Source: Planctomycetaceae bacterium
GTDB lineage: Bacteria; Planctomycetota; Planctomycetia; Pirellulales; Pirellulaceae
DNA length: 64,000 nucleotides
Direction: 5' to 3'
Assembly: GCA_027487485.1 (NCBI GenBank)
Contig: JAIYDN010000088.1
Location: forward strand, 1 to 64,000
Shown: piece by piece, positions 37,601-45,935 of the stretch
How positions within the stretch are numbered: position 1 is the stretch's first letter
How the letters are laid out: every line of letters begins with the position of its first letter
Position numbers and translations under genes: made by a program
Notes under the pieces: model-generated
The model's database searches: none
What the model saw: only the letters and a program-made list of their open reading frames with translations
What the model was told of the DNA's origin: nothing

Positions 37601-37886
37601 CAACGTAGATGACCGAGATACCTACGCCGGATGAGCTTCGAACTGCTTCAACTCCGTTAGCACCGTTGATCGTAGTTTCGATCGGAAAAGTTATCAACGT
37701 TTCGACTTCTTCAGGGGCCATCCCTGGTGCCTCTGTCATGATGACGACACGTGGACGATTTAAGTCGGGGAAAACGTCAATTGGCATTTGAAAAATTTGC
37801 CAACTGCCTATTCCGACGGCCCCTATTGCGATGGCGATGATTAGCAATTGCTGATGAAGCGAGAATTTGATGAGTGCATTTAACAT
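34698..37886 (-). CDS. Heavy-metal-type RND efflux permease (CzcA/CusA family)
   Basis: This 1,062-residue inner-membrane pump has the RND layout: MPIDVFPDLNRPRVVIMTEA near the N-terminus, two large periplasmic loops and twelve helices. Its helix-4 motif GGIAVAMGELVDDAIVDVEN (Asp415, Asp416) carries the proton-relay acidic residues. The variant GELVDDAIVDVEN differs from classical zinc/cobalt (CzcA) and copper/silver (CusA) types, so the metal is not assigned. It follows its periplasmic adaptor gene by 18 bases. No outer-membrane factor gene was found in the window. Confidence 0.9.
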   Translation of the reverse strand: MLNALIKFSLHQQLLIIAIAIGAVGIGSWQIFQMPIDVFPDLNRPRVVIMTEAPGMAPEEVETLITFPIETTINGANGVEAVRSSSGVGISVIYVEFAYGTDVYTDRQIVAERMQLVQDRLPAGVQPQLAPISSIMGQILMLGMWTDDPNVTPMALRTEADWIVRQRLLTIPGVSQVFTMGGERKQFQVLVNPDSMTRYGVTLTEVEAAVRKSNENGTGGYLDQQGPSEFLVRTLGRIQSVGDLQDIPITIREGRPVLLSQVAEIREGAQVKRGDSSAFVRKGEGDSAFSGGPAVVLTINKQPGADTRAVTDFIIAALEEIKPSLSPGVRIETTYSQKSFIDRAIKNVEEALRDGVILVVIILFLFLMNVRTTLITLTAIPLSLVMTALIFALFGLSINTMTLGGIAVAMGELVDDAIVDVENVFRRLNENRAADKPLHPLLVVYRASTEVRRSIVFSTMIVILVFLPLFALGGMEGKLFAPLGIAYIVSILASLLVSLTVTPVLSYWLLGSSRAQVHEKDGFLLRGVKWIGERVIRFSLAFPWLNLGVTVALVVLSGLFLSRLERDFLPPFNEGTVQLNVVLPPGTSLVASNGINRTVETALMAIPDVQRFVRRTGRAELDEHAEGVNMSEFLIELDPTSSHSREYQLQSIRSSMDEIPGVITATEQPIAHLISHMLSGVKAQVGVKIYGDDLDLLRQKAEQIKTEMEKVPGVTDLMIEPQVIIPQLRVEIDRSQLKQLGLQVNDVNEYVQTAMNGKVASEILDGMRTFDLTVRMQESYREDINTLRRLPIQLPEGGAVPLGNVARIYESGGPNTVNRENVRRRVVIQCNVADRGVVDVVQDIKKEIAPIIETLPAGYYPTYEGQFQSQQSASQVIGVLFAVSLVGVFLVLYTLFRTVNLALQVMAALPMAFIGSVAALVLTGQTVTIASMVGFISLAGIASRNGVLLLQHYIHLVEFEGESFTKEMIVRAGLERLAPVLMTALTAGIALVPLVLAAGEPGKEILYPVATVILGGVVSSTMLDFFVHPALFWLFGIRSAERAVKASRTQIELNDAVAARAA

Positions 37887-37904
37887 TTGAGGGTGGCTCC
37901 GTGC

Positions 37905-39422
37905 TTAGTGGTTATGGCCTGCGTGCGGGTCTGTGCTAGCACCGGATTTGTTCTTGATTGCCATCTGCATCTGATGTGCAGAACGCAAGGCAATCACGTC
38001 GCCAGGATTGATCGCTCCGTCGCTTTCGATGACTACATATCGTTGATCACGGTACTTGACGTGTACCGCGACACGGTCAAAGTGATCGCCGTTCTGCTGG
38101 AACACGAACCAGTCGGCACCCTCTTTCACTGCAGCATCCACTGGCAGAACAATCTGCTGTTCCCAGAACTCAACAGGTATCCGAACCTCCAGTCGCTGCC
38201 CTACTCGATACTTCCAGGTCACAAAGCGCTGGCCCTCGGACGTCTTTTCATCTCGCAGCTTCATGTTCGGTAGATTGACGAAGAATGAAAGCGTTCGCGA
38301 CTGAGCATCAACGGCGTTCGCAACGAAAGCCAATTTAAGGTCAACCAAATTCTCCTGGCCTGCAACTCCAGGAATGTTTGCTTCGATCGGCCAGCCGTTG
38401 GCAGCAGCGTTGCCGATCGCGGGAGCGTCTTGTTCGAATGCTTTTCCCTCGATGTAAAGCGATGAGTAGTCAGATAGCGTACAGAGGATTTCCCCGGAGC
38501 GCACCCCCTGTCCTTTCGATGCACTCAATCGTTCAACAATCAAGGGAGTCGCTTCTGGCATCACTGCTGGCTGATTCCTTAGCTGAAAGGAAGCTGGCAA
38601 AAATCGGCGGTCGCTCAACCGAAGATTGTTTTCGTCATGCATGTGGTTATCGATTTCAGGAGCAACGATCGTGAGGTCTCGGAGCAATCGTTGCTCGCGA
38701 ACGATCGTTTCGATCTGCTCCTCGCTGAGTCCATGCAACTTGAGTGCAGCCCGTTGTGCTGAGATCGAACTCTGCAGCTTCTGAAGGGCGTATTGCCGTT
38801 CAAGCAACACCTTACTTGCTACCGCACCGGATCGAGTCACTTCTTCCAATCGCGTAATCTCGCGTTGCTCAACAGCGACATCGGCCAAATTCTTCAGCAA
38901 TTGCGTCTGGGTGTCTACAAGATCCTCATAGGTCAATCGAACTTCAAAAAGCATGTCACCAGGTACAACCGCTTCTCCGCTAACAGCATGCACATGCTGC
39001 ACAATACCTACCATTGGTGACGAAACTTGGATATCCGTGCGACCAGGCTTGGCTACAACGATCGCTGGAACAGTAACGGTTCGGTAGAAATTGGAGAGTT
39101 CAATTGGCCGAAGATACTGGGCAGTTAGTCCCAAATTCTTGAGTGATTGCGAAGTCAACTCAAGCGAGGTCTTTTCTGCGTGTCCAGCGTGGTCGTGACC
39201 GTGTTCGTCGTGAGCATGGTCATGCTCATCGTCTGCATGAGATTCCCCTCCGCCACCTTCACGCGCCGACTCCCTACGAGCCGCCACAGTACTGTCAATC
39301 CATCCATTTAAGGCAGGCCACCACTTTGGATACAATAGCGCAGCGAATCCGACTAACAGTAAACCCATGATCCATCTGGTCCGTGAGTCGCTAAAAATCG
39401 CTTGGAATGAGAGTTTGTTCAT
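37905..39422 (-). CDS. RND periplasmic adaptor with His-rich loop
   Basis: This 505-residue membrane-fusion protein has an N-terminal anchor (about 17-31) followed by a His/Asp-rich segment at 62-81 (DEHDHAHDEHGHDHAGHAEK) and ends in HAGHNH. Barrel-sandwich and hairpin blocks are recognisable: VSSPMVGIVQHVHAVSGEAV, the VLLERQYALQKLQSSISAQR coiled coil and GQRLEVRIPVEFWEQQIVLP. The His-rich loop points to metal binding and delivery to the pump. It is the first gene of the pair with the RND permease downstream. Confidence 0.88.
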   Translation of the reverse strand: MNKLSFQAIFSDSRTRWIMGLLLVGFAALLYPKWWPALNGWIDSTVAARRESAREGGGGESHADDEHDHAHDEHGHDHAGHAEKTSLELTSQSLKNLGLTAQYLRPIELSNFYRTVTVPAIVVAKPGRTDIQVSSPMVGIVQHVHAVSGEAVVPGDMLFEVRLTYEDLVDTQTQLLKNLADVAVEQREITRLEEVTRSGAVASKVLLERQYALQKLQSSISAQRAALKLHGLSEEQIETIVREQRLLRDLTIVAPEIDNHMHDENNLRLSDRRFLPASFQLRNQPAVMPEATPLIVERLSASKGQGVRSGEILCTLSDYSSLYIEGKAFEQDAPAIGNAAANGWPIEANIPGVAGQENLVDLKLAFVANAVDAQSRTLSFFVNLPNMKLRDEKTSEGQRFVTWKYRVGQRLEVRIPVEFWEQQIVLPVDAAVKEGADWFVFQQNGDHFDRVAVHVKYRDQRYVVIESDGAINPGDVIALRSAHQMQMAIKNKSGASTDPHAGHNH

Positions 39423-39676
39423 AAGGTACTCAACAATTGAAAGATCCGTTTATCCGATGACAGTGAGCAGCGTTGCGATGAAGCACGCTTCGAACGAGGA
39501 ACCCGCTCAGGGGTCTACGACAGCAACTATGGAAGCCCAGTCAACCAGATCTGGGTGCGACATAACGATCGGTTGCGCGCAGCCTAAGCCAGATTGCTCT
39601 TGGGTAGCAGGAATTTAGCTACAGGTTTGGGCGGAAGAGGTGACGAACAACATTTGTTGATCGTGCAAATGGCCAA

Positions 39677-40186
39677 TCAGATAAGCCATACTTGATGAAC
39701 GGCGCGATTTTGAGGGGACATGGGCCAGCCACCTACATGCCAGATCCAAACAGAGCCCCCGTGCATGTCTGGCTTTTCCCAAAGCTCAACAGCCAACTTG
39801 AGCCAACATGCATCTGCCAAGAATTGCCTCGCGGCAGCGTTGGATGCGCTGGTCGAGACATCGAAGATACATCTTGTATTATCACAGTGATTCGAATGGC
39901 TATGCCCCTCGATTGGCTGTGAGTTGCATGCGCTATTTACGCAAGCCAGGCTTCGATGGGTCTCAGAATGTTCGTCGGATAAACTGTGCGCGTGGCCCTC
40001 ACAAAGATAATGAGCATCCGTCGAATGGTCATCATGACTGCAAGCGTCCCCGGTCAAGATCTCGGTTTGTTCGTGCGTACAACTGCCATGCGTTAAACGG
40101 CAACCAAGCACTGCATGAACAGCGAAGGCGACGAGTGTCAACAAGCGAATGGCAAAAAACATGCAAAACCAACTCTTCCAAAGCAT
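39677..40186 (-). CDS. His/Cys-rich exported protein upstream of the metal pump
   Basis: A 169-residue protein from ATG 40186 (a GTG lies at 40210). It has an N-terminal hydrophobic segment (FFAIRLLTLVAFAVHAVLGC) that may be a signal or lipoprotein peptide. I count 16 His and 10 Cys, concentrated in CTHEQ, CSHDDHSTDAHYLCEGHAHS and EGHSHSNHC. This suggests metal binding. It lies about 250 bases upstream of the adaptor gene on the same strand. No family is recognised. Confidence 0.68.
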   Translation of the reverse strand: MLWKSWFCMFFAIRLLTLVAFAVHAVLGCRLTHGSCTHEQTEILTGDACSHDDHSTDAHYLCEGHAHSLSDEHSETHRSLACVNSACNSQPIEGHSHSNHCDNTRCIFDVSTSASNAAARQFLADACWLKLAVELWEKPDMHGGSVWIWHVGGWPMSPQNRAVHQVWLI

Positions 40187-40389
40187 GCGATTGAAGTTGA
40201 AATCGACCACTCCAACACATGCTACGGCATTTACGATTTGACGACTAGCTCAGTCTGGAATGCATGCTAATCAGCCAGGCTTGTCCCTGCCCAAGGGCAA
40301 CCCCTCTTAGGTCGTTATCTTCGTGGCGAGATTCAGAGCAGCTCTGGGTAAGTTCGCGTGCGCGTCGGACTCGATGTTGCTCGAGTTGA

Positions 40390-40530
40390 TTATGTCCGAA
40401 ACTCGGGTTTAATTTTACGGATCGTATTGAACAATAGTTCATGCCCGTCTTTGGAGACTTCAACCAATGCCTATCGACCATCATCTGACTTGATGACTCG
40501 CACGGAACCAACTGCAGAACGCGAGTTCTA
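40390..40530 (-). pseudogene. Possible MarR-like wing fragment
   Basis: The frame reads RSAVGSVRVIKSDDGR, then TAG (40471-40473), then ALVEVSKDGHELLFNTIRKI and KPEFRT before TAA at 40390. This resembles the wing and last helix of MarR-family regulators (DDGR..LV.LT..G). The rest of the gene is missing. The evidence is weak. The remainder of the 40187-40527 gap is empty. Confidence 0.25.
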
Positions 40531-42048
40531 CTGCAGTGGCGTGGTGTGAATCTGTTCCCAGGCTGCTTGCCAGTCAAACTTTCTCTCGCGAAGGACCTTG
40601 CTCAGTGGTTGATCGTCCGCAATCGATTGGAATTCTGATTCCGGAATGACCCCTTGATCCTGATACTCGACGGCCAACTTCAGCAGCTGTTTGCGAAAGT
40701 GAATTAGTGTATTCGCATGTTCCACTGAACCTGCGAGGTTATTCATTTCATAGGGGTCTTGTTGAAGGTCGTAAAGTTCTTCGGGTGCCTGGGAGTTGCT
40801 CCAGATCTGCTGATGATAGCCTGACAGTTTTCCCGCATCCGCTAACTTTTTCCAGGCCTTCCATGATTCTATCTGCATCGGATACTTCGCGTACGGAGCG
40901 GCAGGTTGGTCCGGGAAAAATCGTCGAATGTACTTGATGCCGCCATCGGTTAGCCCACGCCTCATACTCGATTCTTCATCAAATCGATCGCCATACAAAT
41001 AGACCAGCGCGTTGTTAGCGGGGGCGACGCGGTTTGCTCCGAGAAAGGCTCGGCCTTGCATACCATCAGGAATCTCGCTGCCGACGATACTCAGCAAAGT
41101 CGGTGCGAAGTCCACAAACGAAACCAGTTCAGTAACTTTTTCGGCGGGTTTCCAAGGAGAGAGCTCTTGCCATCGTTCGGGAATGTGAACGATCAGCGGA
41201 ACCTTGACCCCAGTATCTTCTAAATAACGTTTACCGCGGGGAGTGGGGCCGCCATGATCCGCAAAGTAAAACACGATTGTGTTGTCGGCCAGGCCGTTGT
41301 GCTTCAACTCATCCAGAATTTCACCAACTCGACGATCCATCGAAGTCATCAAGTCATGATAGATTGCTAGGTCATTGCGAACTTCGTGACAGTCTGGCAA
41401 ATACGGGGGAACGATTACGTCACGGGGATCGACTCGCGGTTCCTGAGGGATATGTCCCTGCTCCCTGTTCGTTTGAATTTTCTCCGGAAACATGTTGCTT
41501 TCGTGTGTCCGTTCGATGTTGAAAACGGCAAGGAAGGGTTTGTCCTGCGGGCGGTTGCGGTAATGAGCTTTGCCGGAACACTCATCCCAGATCGACTTGT
41601 CATCTCCCTTGAAATTGAAATCAGTCTTGGCATTATTCGTGCAATAATAACCAGCTCGCCTCAGGTGAGTCACGTACGGGACGAACTTTTCCTCGATCGG
41701 ATACCGGCTACGCATATGATGCGTTCCTGCGGTAACGGCATAGCTTCCAAGGAGCAGTGTCGAACGAGCAACGGCACATACTGCAGCGTTGGAGTAAGCG
41801 TTCTGGAATTGGATTCCGGATTTTGAAAGCATGTCCAGATTGGGAGTTTGTGCCTGCGAGTTTCCGTAGGATCTGAGCCAGAAAGAACTGTTGTCCTCGC
41901 TGGTGATCCATAGGATGTTAGGGCGATCCGCTCGTTCCCTTGGACTTGGTTTCAGACGTTCATTCGCCTCGGACTGCTTGGTCACAAGGCAGCCGAAAAG
42001 AAACAACCCAATCAAGACCTTCCATTGGAATCTGCTGAGAAGATGCAT
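40528..42048 (-). CDS. Sulfatase with variant active-site motif (C-x-V-x-R)
   Basis: This 506-residue protein has an N-terminal signal peptide and the alkaline-phosphatase-fold sulfatase blocks RPNILWITSEDNSSFWLRSY, NTIVFYFADHGGPTPRGKRY and VPLIVHIPERW. The formylglycine site is NAAVCAVARSTLLLGS (Cys91, Arg95), in which the usual Pro of C-x-P-x-R is Val. This may reduce or change activation by the formylglycine-generating enzyme. The protein is most similar in style to planctomycete N-sulfoglucosamine-like sulfatases; the substrate is not known. A second sulfatase lies about 90 bases upstream on the same strand. Confidence 0.88.
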   Translation of the reverse strand: MHLLSRFQWKVLIGLFLFGCLVTKQSEANERLKPSPRERADRPNILWITSEDNSSFWLRSYGNSQAQTPNLDMLSKSGIQFQNAYSNAAVCAVARSTLLLGSYAVTAGTHHMRSRYPIEEKFVPYVTHLRRAGYYCTNNAKTDFNFKGDDKSIWDECSGKAHYRNRPQDKPFLAVFNIERTHESNMFPEKIQTNREQGHIPQEPRVDPRDVIVPPYLPDCHEVRNDLAIYHDLMTSMDRRVGEILDELKHNGLADNTIVFYFADHGGPTPRGKRYLEDTGVKVPLIVHIPERWQELSPWKPAEKVTELVSFVDFAPTLLSIVGSEIPDGMQGRAFLGANRVAPANNALVYLYGDRFDEESSMRRGLTDGGIKYIRRFFPDQPAAPYAKYPMQIESWKAWKKLADAGKLSGYHQQIWSNSQAPEELYDLQQDPYEMNNLAGSVEHANTLIHFRKQLLKLAVEYQDQGVIPESEFQSIADDQPLSKVLRERKFDWQAAWEQIHTTPLQ

Positions 42049-42134
42049 GCTTAAAATTTCGGTTTCGAGGATTAGCTTGGTTTGTTGGTGAGTCAGTGCG
42101 GAGTTTGGAGCAAGATAAAATTCGTCGGAACATC

Positions 42135-43664
42135 CTACTTCTGCGTTTCAGACTTCTCGCGACTGCCCTTTTTTTGGTTTGCCTTCTCGTTTCCCAGTTG
42201 CCCCTCTTTTTTGAGCACGCCTTTCTTCAGCGTAACCAACTCGGTCGGCTCGTGCTCCCGATCCATGATTGCGATGATCGTTTTGACAACGTCGGGATTG
42301 GAAGAAGAAATCTCCTGCGACTCCGCCGGATCTTTCTTCAGGTTATACAATTCAAAACGGGTTTGGTCTGGCTTCTGCAGATTCTGTCTTACACCTTTCC
42401 AGTCTTTCATCAAGACGGCCTGCTTACCTCCCTGTTCGTGGAACTCCCAATACAAAAATTCGTGAACGACCTGACCTGGTCGACCAAGCAATGTCGATGC
42501 GAATGAGATACCATCGGTCTTGGCCATCGCCGGTAGGCTGGCAAGCTCCAAAGCCGTCGCCGGAAAATCCCAGAACGCGGCGACATGATCCGAGCGGACG
42601 CCGGCTTGAATCGTTCCGGGCCACCAGGCGAAAGTCGGAACGCGAATGCCTCCTTCGTACAAATCTCGTTTATTGCCACGGAAGGGGCCGCTGGAGTTGA
42701 GTGTTTTGGGATTCTTGCCACCCTCCTGATGCGGGCCATTGTCGCTGGTGAAAATGACAAGCGTGTTTTCAGCTACTCCCAGTTCCTGTAGCTTATCAAT
42801 CACTCTTCCAACGCCATGATCGAGCTGAGTGACCATTCCGGCAAATGTCGCAACAGGATTTTCGTTCGCCCGGTAGTGCTGACCGTCTGCGAAGGGAGTC
42901 TCATTGAACTTGCCCAAATAGGGCTTCACGAATTCATCGGGTGCTGCAAGGTCGGCATGCGGCTGTTGCAACGAAAGGTGCAGGAAAAAAGGCCCATTGG
43001 GGGCGGAGGCATCAAGCCATTTCAGCGTGTCATCAATGAACAACTCGCCCGAATTCTGGTCACCTTGTTTGCCATGATTGTTCGGATAGCTAACTTCTTC
43101 GCCGTTGCGAATCAGGGTCTGAGGGTAGTGTCGATGAGCGGCTCCATGACTGAGAAAGCCGAAGAAGTGATCGAAGCCCTTGCGGTTTGGGAGGGCTAGG
43201 TCATCGCTGTTGCAGGCTAGTCCAGACTTGCCGATCATCGCTGTTTGATAGCCCGCTTCCTTGAGCATGGTTGCAATGGTGCGATCGAGCGGGTCTTCGC
43301 GAAATTGAACTGTACCATTGAACCTCTGCCAGACGTGACCGGTGTGCATGCCCGTTAGGAAAGTAGCTCGGGAAGGAGCACAGACGGTGCAGCCGGAATA
43401 GAACTGGTTGAATACCATTCCCTGTTTTGCCAGTTGGTCCAGTCGCGGCGTTTTGATTTCTTTTTGACCGTTGAATCCAACATCACCCCATCCGAGGTCG
43501 TCCGCCATAATGAAAATGATATTGGGTTTGGCGGATCCAGGTGCTGTCTGAGCCATGACGTCAGGTTGGATGATGAAACCTCCAATCAAACACAGCCCAA
43601 TCATGACGAGCGGTGAAAATCCAGCATCGTTTCGGAGATTCCTGAGTATCGTTAGCGCCTTCAT
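42135..43664 (-). CDS. Arylsulfatase A-like sulfatase
   Basis: This 509-residue exported protein has the blocks KPNIIFIMADDLGWGDVGFN, CTVCAPSRATFLTG (Cys95-x-Pro-x-Arg99, canonical formylglycine site) and LVIFTSDNGPHQEGGKNPKT. Two Cys precede the motif (Cys92 and Cys95); Cys95 fits the consensus. The C-terminal tail is Lys/Glu-rich. It probably removes sulfate from polysaccharides in the periplasm or outside the cell. It is followed on the same strand by another sulfatase. Confidence 0.92.
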   Translation of the reverse strand: MKALTILRNLRNDAGFSPLVMIGLCLIGGFIIQPDVMAQTAPGSAKPNIIFIMADDLGWGDVGFNGQKEIKTPRLDQLAKQGMVFNQFYSGCTVCAPSRATFLTGMHTGHVWQRFNGTVQFREDPLDRTIATMLKEAGYQTAMIGKSGLACNSDDLALPNRKGFDHFFGFLSHGAAHRHYPQTLIRNGEEVSYPNNHGKQGDQNSGELFIDDTLKWLDASAPNGPFFLHLSLQQPHADLAAPDEFVKPYLGKFNETPFADGQHYRANENPVATFAGMVTQLDHGVGRVIDKLQELGVAENTLVIFTSDNGPHQEGGKNPKTLNSSGPFRGNKRDLYEGGIRVPTFAWWPGTIQAGVRSDHVAAFWDFPATALELASLPAMAKTDGISFASTLLGRPGQVVHEFLYWEFHEQGGKQAVLMKDWKGVRQNLQKPDQTRFELYNLKKDPAESQEISSSNPDVVKTIIAIMDREHEPTELVTLKKGVLKKEGQLGNEKANQKKGSREKSETQK

Positions 43665-43899
43665 TGGGAGTCCTTGGAAACAAAAGGTCTTTTACAATAT
43701 GTGAGCGTGATTTTACTGTAGCCGTTGACGAATTGGGGAAAGAAACAATGACACTGGGGAACAAACAAGGACACAGCTTTTGTTTTTCTCTTCGTTGCTG
43801 ATGAGGGCAAGGATTTACTGGCCTCTGAACTGAGGAAGTTCATGCAAATCGAACCTAGTGCGTAGCCACTGCTGCCTCGTTTTGAAGTTGCGCCGATTG

Positions 43900-44095
43900 C
43901 ATTGAGGGCCGAAGGCTCGACACATCCTCTGCCGGTGCCGAGAGGCACAGATATTATAACCCCAAGGATTTCAAGCCCTGAAGGGGCGACATCCGATGGA
44001 GTGTGTCGCCCCTTCAGGGCTTGTCTCTCCATTGGGCTTCCCGCCGTGGCTTATCAGCCACGGCTAGGGGTGTATCGGCCTTTCAGGCCTAAATG
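43900..44095. repeat. REP cluster of the RAYT-associated family
   Basis: Blocks GAGGGCCGAAGGCTCGACAC, CATCCTCTGCCGGTGCCGAG, the palindrome from GCCCTGAAGGGGCGAC and GTCGCCCCTTCAGGGC, GTGGCTTATCAGCCACGG and GTATCGGCCTTTCAGGCC match the cluster at 9027-9272 nearly base for base. The remaining part of the 43665-44127 gap has no gene. Confidence 0.7.
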
Positions 44096-44127
44096 CACTA
44101 GAAACTCGAGCTAGCTTAGTTCTGCGA

Positions 44128-44301
44128 TTGAAAAATGCAGAAGCGGCATTGATCTTCTCAGGTCTTTCGATGCTACTTGCTGTGGTGTTCGCAACGCTGA
44201 ACCACCGCGAGTCGATCAGTAAAATTGTGCATATTTCGATCGCGATAATCATGGTCCTGATTATCGTAGTTTTGCTTTTTGGGTACGATTGGACACGGTA
44301 G
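44128..44301 (+). CDS. Small two-helix membrane protein, perhaps truncated
   Basis: This 57-codon frame, TTG 44128 to TAG, encodes two hydrophobic helices: ALIFSGLSMLLAVVFATL and IAIIMVLIIVVLLFGYDW. The frame stays open upstream through ETRASLVLR, directly next to the REP cluster that ends at about 44095. The original N-terminus may therefore have been replaced by the repeat. ETRASLVL also occurs in the sigma-factor relic at 9548. Function unknown. Confidence 0.45.
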   Translation: MKNAEAALIFSGLSMLLAVVFATLNHRESISKIVHISIAIIMVLIIVVLLFGYDWTR

Positions 44302-44365
44302 CAGAGAACGAGAAAGCCCGTGACGTAAATCAGATTGAGCGGCAACAGAACGGACGATTCACATC

Positions 44366-45505
44366 ATGATGCCAAGTAATACGAACGAACAGATCGAATT
44401 CTTTAAAACACTCGCCGAAGGGGACCATGGAAAGATACGTGCATTTGCATTGATGAATCCTGGGATTCTTGACAGCTTTGACTATCGCAATTTTGGGGCG
44501 ACGCCGTTGACCTGGGCCTGCTTCGGTAACCGACGGGAGCTCGTTGAGTTGCTAGTCGATCTCGGGGCCGATCCGAACCGACGAAGCGATTGGTATATGG
44601 GGCCATGGAGTCCGCTGCACTGTGCCATTTTTCGTGGCGACAAAGAACTTGCAAAGTTTCTGCTTTCCAAAGGAGCTGTCATGGATGTCCATTCCGCAGC
44701 GGGACTTGGGGATTGCGAAACCGTTTGCAAGTTACTTGACGCAGAGCCCGGCCGAGTCAATGAACCAGGTGGCGATGGCTGCATGCCGATGCACTTTGCG
44801 GATAATGTAGATGTTGCGAAGCTATTACTTGATCGAGGTGCCGAAATCGACGGTCGGTGTATTGACCACTATAGCACTCCGGTTCAGTACCTTTGCACAT
44901 CTCGCCCCGATGTTGCTCGGTTCCTGCTATCGATGGGAGCACAGGCCGACATCATTTCGTCCGCTGCTTGTGGCGACGTTGACTCCATTGAGAAATTGGT
45001 AAAGGAGGATGCGGATGTCATTCTCGTTACCATCAACCAGAAGTTCTTCCCGCCAGGAACGTCTCACAACGTGCATAACATCATGACTTTTTCGATCGGT
45101 CAGAATGCGACTCCATTGCATGCAGCTGCGAAAGGCAATCGCCCAGAAGTAATCCCGCCACTTGTGAAACATGGGTTATCACCCAATGTTCGGGGTGGTT
45201 ACGATGCGTCAACCCCATTGCATCTAGCGGCCTGGAGCAATTGTAAGGAATCGGCAATTGCATTGTTGGAAAACAGAGCGGACATTGAAGCAAGGTCGGG
45301 GAAGATGCACAACAACACTCCAGCGGGTTGGGCGATTGTGGCGGGTGCCGATATGGTTTTTGAACTATTGATGGATAGGGGCGCACATTGCCACCCTTGG
45401 TTTTTAGAGGATGCACGTGCTGCGTGCGCTGGCCACTTCGATCAAGTGAGTAGGGCTTCCATGAATCAGAGGACTCGCATTCTATCGCTTCTGGAACCTA
45501 AGTAG
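44366..45505 (+). CDS. Ankyrin repeat protein
   Basis: This 379-residue protein has no signal peptide and has about eight ankyrin repeats: GATPLTWACFGNRRELVELL, SPLHCAIFRGDKELAKFLLS, NATPLHAAAKGNRPEVIPPL and STPLHLAAWSNCKESAIALL are the clearest. Such proteins bind partner proteins; the partner is not apparent. It stands alone on the plus strand. The ATG at 44366 is followed by another ATG. Confidence 0.85.
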   Translation: MMPSNTNEQIEFFKTLAEGDHGKIRAFALMNPGILDSFDYRNFGATPLTWACFGNRRELVELLVDLGADPNRRSDWYMGPWSPLHCAIFRGDKELAKFLLSKGAVMDVHSAAGLGDCETVCKLLDAEPGRVNEPGGDGCMPMHFADNVDVAKLLLDRGAEIDGRCIDHYSTPVQYLCTSRPDVARFLLSMGAQADIISSAACGDVDSIEKLVKEDADVILVTINQKFFPPGTSHNVHNIMTFSIGQNATPLHAAAKGNRPEVIPPLVKHGLSPNVRGGYDASTPLHLAAWSNCKESAIALLENRADIEARSGKMHNNTPAGWAIVAGADMVFELLMDRGAHCHPWFLEDARAACAGHFDQVSRASMNQRTRILSLLEPK

Positions 45506-45753
45506 TCATTGAAGTCAAGCGTCTGAAAAAGCTACGGGAAAGAATTGAAGAAGGAACGTTGTTTCGACAGGCTGTTGCATCACCGAGACGAGAACCACGC
45601 GAACTCGCCCAATTTTTCTTTCCAAGGTCTGTCGTAGCTTATCACCGTGCTGCATGCTGGCAAAGCGACGACCGTGGGATACGCTGTCAGTCGCAATGTG
45701 AATGAGATCAATCGCAATCTCCTGGTGTTTTGATCGCCACCGTATTAGGACTT

Positions 45754-45816
45754 CCCCCCTCCCCAGCCTCGCTATCGCGGGCTGACCCTACCCAAACTGC
45801 GTTTGGGGAGGGTGAA
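45754..45816. repeat. Degenerate relative of the 151-bp DUF559-linked repeat
   Basis: CCCCTCCCCAGCCTCG followed by GACCCTACCCAAACTGCG and TTTGGGGAGGGTGAAG resembles one half of the repeats at 50891-51854. The 45506-45935 gap holds no gene; this element lies about 120 bases upstream of the sigma gene. Confidence 0.5.
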
Positions 45817-45935
45817 GTTGGTGGTAACCAGTGTGAACCATCAATATTTTTTTCTTTTTGTGTCATGAATTGAGTTGCTCGGCTAAGTATAAACGGGCGA
45901 CAAACGTTTTCGCTGGATTCTAACTTGCTGGAACT

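Noticed and set aside
44064-44345. A 93-codon minus-strand frame opposite the two-helix protein
   Set aside because: It runs through the REP cluster and is antisense to a frame with better membrane-protein character.
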